Below are positions 8,901-10,745 of a DNA stretch of 10,745 bases, piece after piece; within the stretch, counting starts at the first letter, position 1, and every line of letters starts with the position of its first letter. Source of the DNA: Terana coerulea (taxonomy: Eukaryota > Basidiomycota > Agaricomycetes > Polyporales > Phanerochaetaceae); assembly GCA_024811115.1 (NCBI GenBank), contig JAKOGH010000505.1, forward strand, positions 1 to 10,745, in the 5' to 3' direction. The position numbers and the translations under genes were made by a program. The notes below the pieces were generated by a model. The model searched no databases. It was not told the DNA's origin and saw only the letters and a program-made list of their open reading frames with translations.

Positions 8901-10745
8901 GAGCCCAAGAGGAATCGCGTCTCGCCCACGAAGAAGTCAAGATCGCTCAAGAGGATTCCCGCCGTCGCTTGGAGGAGAGCCTCGCCATCCAGCATGCGCT
9001 TTGCACAAAGGTCGACCAGATGATGGAGATGTTCCAGTCTCTGTCCAGACAGAATTCTCGTAGGCAATTTTATTCTCTTATCTTTCGCTCTCTGAATCAT
9101 GCACCACAGCTCCCTTTCGGCGCGGCCCCTCTTTACGGAAGCAAGATGCCCGAAATCCCTTCGTTGCCTCTCGGATTCGTTCCGCAACCGTCAATGCAGA
9201 CAGTGGGTTTTTATGTTTAACTTTTTAGGCAACCGCTGAAGTCTTTCTAGCCATACATGTACCCACCACAGACGGTCCCTGTGTACTCGATGAGAATGGC
9301 GCCTGCCAGCATTCCTGTCCAACCCACTCACAAGGAGCACGCAGTCGTCCCGCCCATGCCATCCGACTCCTCCTCGGACAGCTCTTCGCCCTTATCCTCC
9401 ACACCTTCCACACTTCAGACACGCTTGGAGCCACTCCCCTTGCTCGATGTCCCGGTCACTTCTCACTTCCCGACCCCTGGCCCCTCCCAATCTCAAGGGT
9501 CCTTTGGCCATGGAAGACGTGATCCCGTCCCCGCCTGTCTTTATTGCGCCCGTGCAGATGCCTGAGCCGTCTGTGCAAGCCCCGGTTTTCCCTGCTGAAT
9601 CTGTTGCCCCGACTCCAACCACTATTTTCTTCCCATCTCATACTGGAACTCGCTCCGTTGATCTGAGTGGAATGCCTCTACCGGCAGACTACGAGTACAT
9701 GCCATCAGCTGGAGCACCACCAGCAATGCCTGAACCTATGGTACCTGCTGTCGTCCGCGATGAATCCCCGGTTATTCCCCCTCGAGAAGAGGATGATGCA
9801 GCTCCAGTGGTCCCCGCTCTGGTCGAAGACGCCGCCGTTGTACCCGCCCAAGAACCTCAAGTTTCATTTGATATGCCTGCTCCCTTTGAAGTGGCAGCTG
9901 ATGCTGACAAGACCCCAGTAGCCTCGTCTGCACCCCTCGAGACCGTTGCTCACGACCGCGCTGTCCCGGTTATCCCTGCCCCTGAGCCTCAGCCCATTGC
10001 TTCCAGCCCGGCCGACGCGACAACGGCTCATGCAGCCGAGGTACAACAGCCGCAGGTGGTAGTCGTCGAACGTCAAGTGCCTTTCTCCCAGCCGACGATC
10101 ACTGTAGTGCCTCAAGGTAAGACGGGCTCCTTTTGTCTGATTATTTTATTGACATTTCATGTAGGCAACACTGTGCCTCACGTTCAAGCGGTTAACGGAT
10201 CGCCCTCTCCCGACTACCACCCCCGAGATTTACCCGCTCATACGTTCTCGAACATCCCTCCCACCCCGCACGCTGTCCCTCTCCCCCTAGCCCTACATTC
10301 TCGACGACGAGCCACGGCGAATCCATCACGCAGTCTATGTGGGATGCCGCGCAAGACCTTCGCATGGCTGTTCAGACCACTATGAACGCCGCTCAAGGAG
10401 CCGAAGCCTACTCGCGTCAAGCGCAGGAGATCCTAGCCCTTGTCCGCCTTCAGGGTGAGGACACTGCTCGACAACTCGAGGAGTGCACTCGCCTTCGAGA
10501 CGCAGCACGCGTCGACAAGGAAGACGCACAAATTCACAGAGACCAAGCGCATACCCTCCGCGAGGAGGCCGCAGCCGAGCGTGATCGCGGTGTGGCTGAA
10601 CGCGACGAGCGCATCGCGCAGCTTGAGAAGGAGCTGGAGACACTCAATGCCCAGGTTGCGGAACGCGAGGCTTCCAGAGCAGAGGTCGATGCCGAGCGCC
10701 AGGCGCGGATCCAGATCCTCGAAGACGAGCTGGCAGCCGTTCGCG
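2951..10745 (+). CDS. large multi-exon PH-like and coiled-coil protein, 3' end beyond window
   Basis: I recognise domains but no named orthologue. The first ATG of the frame (2951, purine at -3, start MPYRSEATDSSYPE) opens the model. Supported exons are 2951-3095, 3145-4249, 4308-4633, 4691-6741, 6803-8403, 8456-8681, 8732-9059, 9110-9202, 9251-10116 and 10165-10745+, about 2,440 codons. In order the protein shows a Ser/Thr/Pro-rich N-terminus (1-310), an Arg/Ser-rich tract and acidic tract (about 330-406), a PH-like domain (about 417-530), a long acidic, Ser/Pro-rich region, a compact helical block (about 1210-1290), a heptad repeat (about 1837-1907), a Pro/Val-rich linker and a terminal coiled coil. 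No signal peptide or convincing membrane segment was seen. A role as a peripheral membrane or cortical scaffold is inferred from PH plus coiled coils. The register shifts about 17 times inside exons, mostly at C/G runs, so the sequence as given cannot be translated straight through. It could be assembly error or a recent pseudogene. Confidence 0.75.
3096..3144 (+). other. intron 1 (49 nt)
   Basis: The donor is GTACGT, the acceptor GTGCAG, and a TACTAAAC branch-like motif lies 12 nt before the acceptor. Splicing joins a phase-1 codon (A+AT) and carries the frame into a fluent Ser-rich continuation (HSASSSCVSDEASVLEDD). The unspliced frame stops at TAG 3149-3151. Confidence 0.8.
3446..3503 (+). 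other. doubtful 58-nt intron, alternative to a frameshift
   Basis: The reading passes from the frame ending TPTSSQEITTKLTDAF to the one reading STSATSSSRRTTGELIALF somewhere between about 3450 and 3505. A GTCCTC...CACCAG intron of 58 nt would give exactly this shift and join as a Thr codon. The donor is poor and the segment looks coding. A one-base indel explains the data equally well. Confidence 0.25.
3725..3782 (+). other. doubtful 58-nt intron, alternative to a frameshift
   Basis: The register moves by +1 between SRTGWTGSLGARTRSDVSG and SYGSSDTRNRSASPTK. A GTTCGC...CCTCAG intron of 58 nt would restore the frame, but the donor is weak. Loss of one G from the run at 3760-3762 restores it more simply (DVSG-W-SYGSS). 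Confidence 0.15.
3794..3841 (+). repeat. 24-bp direct repeat encoding tandem RSASPxK
   Basis: Two adjacent 24-bp units encode RSASPTKT and RSASPDKS. Each carries an S-P-x-K motif, the consensus site of cyclin-dependent-type kinases. A further SPVK lies upstream near 3643. Phosphorylation is an inference from motif only. Confidence 0.6.
3980..4216 (+). other. Arg/Ser-rich tract followed by acidic Glu tract (in the large gene)
   Basis: About 3980-4165 reads as Arg/Ser-rich with repeated SR, RS and SP pairs (for example SRSSRTSPSRVARSRSRGG), strongly basic. It is followed at 4175-4216 by an acidic run of mostly Glu encoded by a GAA/GAG purine tract. This basic-then-acidic pair sits directly before the PH-like domain. 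Such segments are usually disordered, and the purine tract may be length-variable. Confidence 0.7.
4250..4307 (+). other. intron 2 (58 nt)
   Basis: The donor is GTACGC and the acceptor CACCAG. A good ATCTGACGC branch site (CTGAC core) lies near 4288. It falls between codons (GCA | CCG) and moves the reading into the PIYTAPLWYLNVH exon, which starts the PH-like domain. Confidence 0.9.
4308..4740 (+). other. PH-like domain (in the large gene)
   Basis: The exon starts PIYTAPLWYLNVH and continues with strand-like segments: GTAALYPSMLVLRWTEPSG, then LLAEVRLDLLSCVEVRTV, then a loop and LMTFELGYSDSLERL. It ends in a helix, AEMVAWFDAIQTVF, whose Trp fits the conserved Trp in the C-terminal helix of PH domains. 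Length (about 110-115 residues) and order fit the fold. PH domains bind phosphoinositides or proteins at membranes. I see no decisive lipid-binding Lys/Arg pair in the first hairpin, so lipid binding is uncertain. Confidence 0.65.
4634..4690 (+). other. intron 3 (57 nt)
   Basis: The donor is GTGAGT, the acceptor GTCGCAG, and a CTTAC motif lies near 4677-4681. It interrupts a Gln codon (CA+A) in the last helix of the PH-like domain. The downstream exon TVFNGNISVASSLQDP has strong C/G third-base bias. The unspliced frame stops at once (TGA 4635-4637). Confidence 0.9.
5057..5180 (+). other. Thr-rich low-complexity segment (in the large gene)
   Basis: The frame encodes a stretch made mainly of Thr, Ser, Glu and Arg (for example TQTHTTETHTTTDSTESR). 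At DNA level it includes a perfect 14-bp direct repeat AAACACACACCACG at 5073-5086 and 5088-5101. This is probably a disordered linker. Confidence 0.6.
6742..6802 (+). other. intron 4 (61 nt)
   Basis: The donor is GTGAGT, the acceptor GCTGCAG, and a TTACTGAGC branch-like motif lies near 6778. It falls between codons (GCG | GTC) and joins the acidic frame ending VAEKDYAEAA to the exon starting VSPHIVGMDIVPPKEVGHK. Confidence 0.9.
6803..7060 (+). other. compact helical block, possible undescribed domain (in the large gene)
   Basis: After a long low-complexity region this exon suddenly encodes an ordered-looking stretch with few Ser/Pro: VSPHIVGMDIVPPKEVGHKG, then AEKVDMVELAPCLDGLAASI, then MLSEETGKILDLTGKGILDI and QDVQHELLELLRKP. 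The pattern of Leu/Ile every 3-4 residues suggests two or three amphipathic helices. I do not recognise a named family. Its contrast with the flanks marks it as a likely conserved core. Confidence 0.5.
8404..8455 (+). other. intron 5 (52 nt)
   Basis: The donor is GTGAGT and the acceptor CGTGCAG, with a T-rich, AT-rich interior and a GTTGATT branch-like motif. It falls between codons (ATT | GAT) and joins EAGSSVGSI to DDTASEATPVAREALT. Confidence 0.9.
8682..8731 (+). other. intron 6 (50 nt)
   Basis: The donor is a perfect GTAAGT, the acceptor ATAG, and CTGACAG/CTGATAG branch candidates are present. It falls between codons (GAC | GAA) and leads into the heptad repeat exon starting EYRQELRRSQDDSR. 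Confidence 0.9.
8789..8998 (+). repeat. ten tandem 21-bp units encoding a heptad repeat
   Basis: Ten consecutive 21-bp units encode SLRAQQE, SNFAREQ, SLRAHEE, SLRAQEE, SRRAQAE, SLRAQEE, SRLAHEE, VKIAQED, SRRRLEE and SLAIQHA. The unit consensus is S-L-R-A-Q-E-E. Arg at position 3 and Glu at position 7 are placed for i/i+4 salt bridges, so a long charged helix or weak coiled coil is expected. Units in the middle are most alike and the ends more degraded, as in arrays that grew by internal duplication. Confidence 0.85.
9060..9109 (+). other. intron 7 (50 nt), with a phase mismatch
   Basis: GTAGGC opens an AT-rich, T-rich stretch that ends CACCACAG, with a CTCTGAATC branch-like motif near 9091. 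It looks like an intron, yet 50 nt moves the reading out of the fluent frame that follows (QLPFGAAPLYGSKMPEIP). One missing base near the junction would resolve this. Read through without splicing, it stays open but encodes an unlikely AT-rich insertion. Confidence 0.7.
9203..9250 (+). other. intron 8 (48 nt)
   Basis: The donor is GTGGGT and the acceptor TTTCTAG, with CTGAAG as branch candidate. It falls between codons (ACA | CCA) and keeps the frame from GFVPQPSMQT into PYMYPPQTVPVYSMRM. A nearer AG at 9227-9228 would leave only 26 nt, too short to splice. Confidence 0.85.
9500..10116 (+). other. Pro/Val/Ala-rich linker (in the large gene)
   Basis: The frame here is dominated by Pro, Val, Ala, Glu and Asp, with many P-x-P and V-P pairs (for example APVQMPEPSVQAPVFPAES). 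It is compositionally uniform and probably disordered, connecting the heptad repeat to the C-terminal coiled coil. Confidence 0.65.
10117..10164 (+). other. intron 9 (48 nt)
   Basis: The donor is GTAAGA and the acceptor CATGTAG, with a TTGACAT branch motif near 10149 and an AT-rich interior. It interrupts a Gly codon (G+GC) and keeps the frame from TVVPQ into NTVPHVQAVNGSPSPDY. Confidence 0.9.
10310..10745 (+). other. C-terminal coiled coil, cut by the window edge (in the large gene)
   Basis: After SHGESITQSMWDAAQDL the frame is continuously Glu/Arg/Ala/Leu-rich to the edge, with segments such as RDEERIAQLEKEL-like heptads (seen: AERDERIAQLEKELETLNAQ). It has no Pro and almost no Gly after about 10460, as expected for a long parallel coiled coil. 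No stop codon is reached, so the gene continues to the right. Confidence 0.8.

Noticed and set aside
9203..9228. Shorter intron ending at the first AG
   Set aside because: At 26 nt it is below any plausible spliceable length. The next AG at 9249-9250 gives 48 nt and the right frame.

Overview
The window looks like nuclear DNA of a filamentous basidiomycete, most likely an Agaricomycete. The right three quarters is GC-rich coding sequence with strong C/G bias at third codon positions. It is cut by very short introns (48-61 nt) with GTRNGT-type donors and CTGAC/CTNAN-like branch sites, which is the usual style of that group. No bacterial signals (ribosome binding sites, operons) were seen. No RNA genes or CRISPR arrays were seen. 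The exact species cannot be named from the sequence.

Layout. Positions 1 to about 2,950 are a less GC-rich intergenic stretch without a convincing gene. It holds a weak open fragment at the left edge (2-205). It also holds a clear short non-autonomous DNA transposon of hAT type at 367-1029: 27-bp terminal inverted repeats, a perfect 8-bp target duplication and hairpin-forming subterminal GGTTCAG/CTGAACC repeats. Further right are a loose cluster of CTGGTGG-type motifs, some small palindromes, and a putative promoter with two CACGTG boxes 20 bp apart.

From 2951 to the right edge runs one large plus-strand gene that is incomplete at its 3' end. I support nine introns and about 2,440 codons so far. 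The protein would have a Ser/Thr/Pro-rich, probably disordered N-terminus with SPxK sites, an Arg/Ser-rich tract followed by an acidic tract, a PH-like domain, a long low-complexity region, a compact conserved-looking helical block, a ten-unit heptad repeat (S-L-R-A-Q-E-E type), a Pro/Val/Ala-rich linker and a C-terminal coiled coil that continues past the window. This suggests a membrane- or cortex-associated scaffold, but I cannot name a characterised orthologue.

The oddest property is that the reading register of this gene changes about 17 times without an intron that explains it. At about twelve of these places a single base gained or lost in a run of 3-5 C or G restores a fluent reading frame, and nonsense substitutions are absent from the fluent frames. 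That pattern is more like homopolymer-length error in the assembly than an old pseudogene, but slippage mutations in the organism cannot be excluded.
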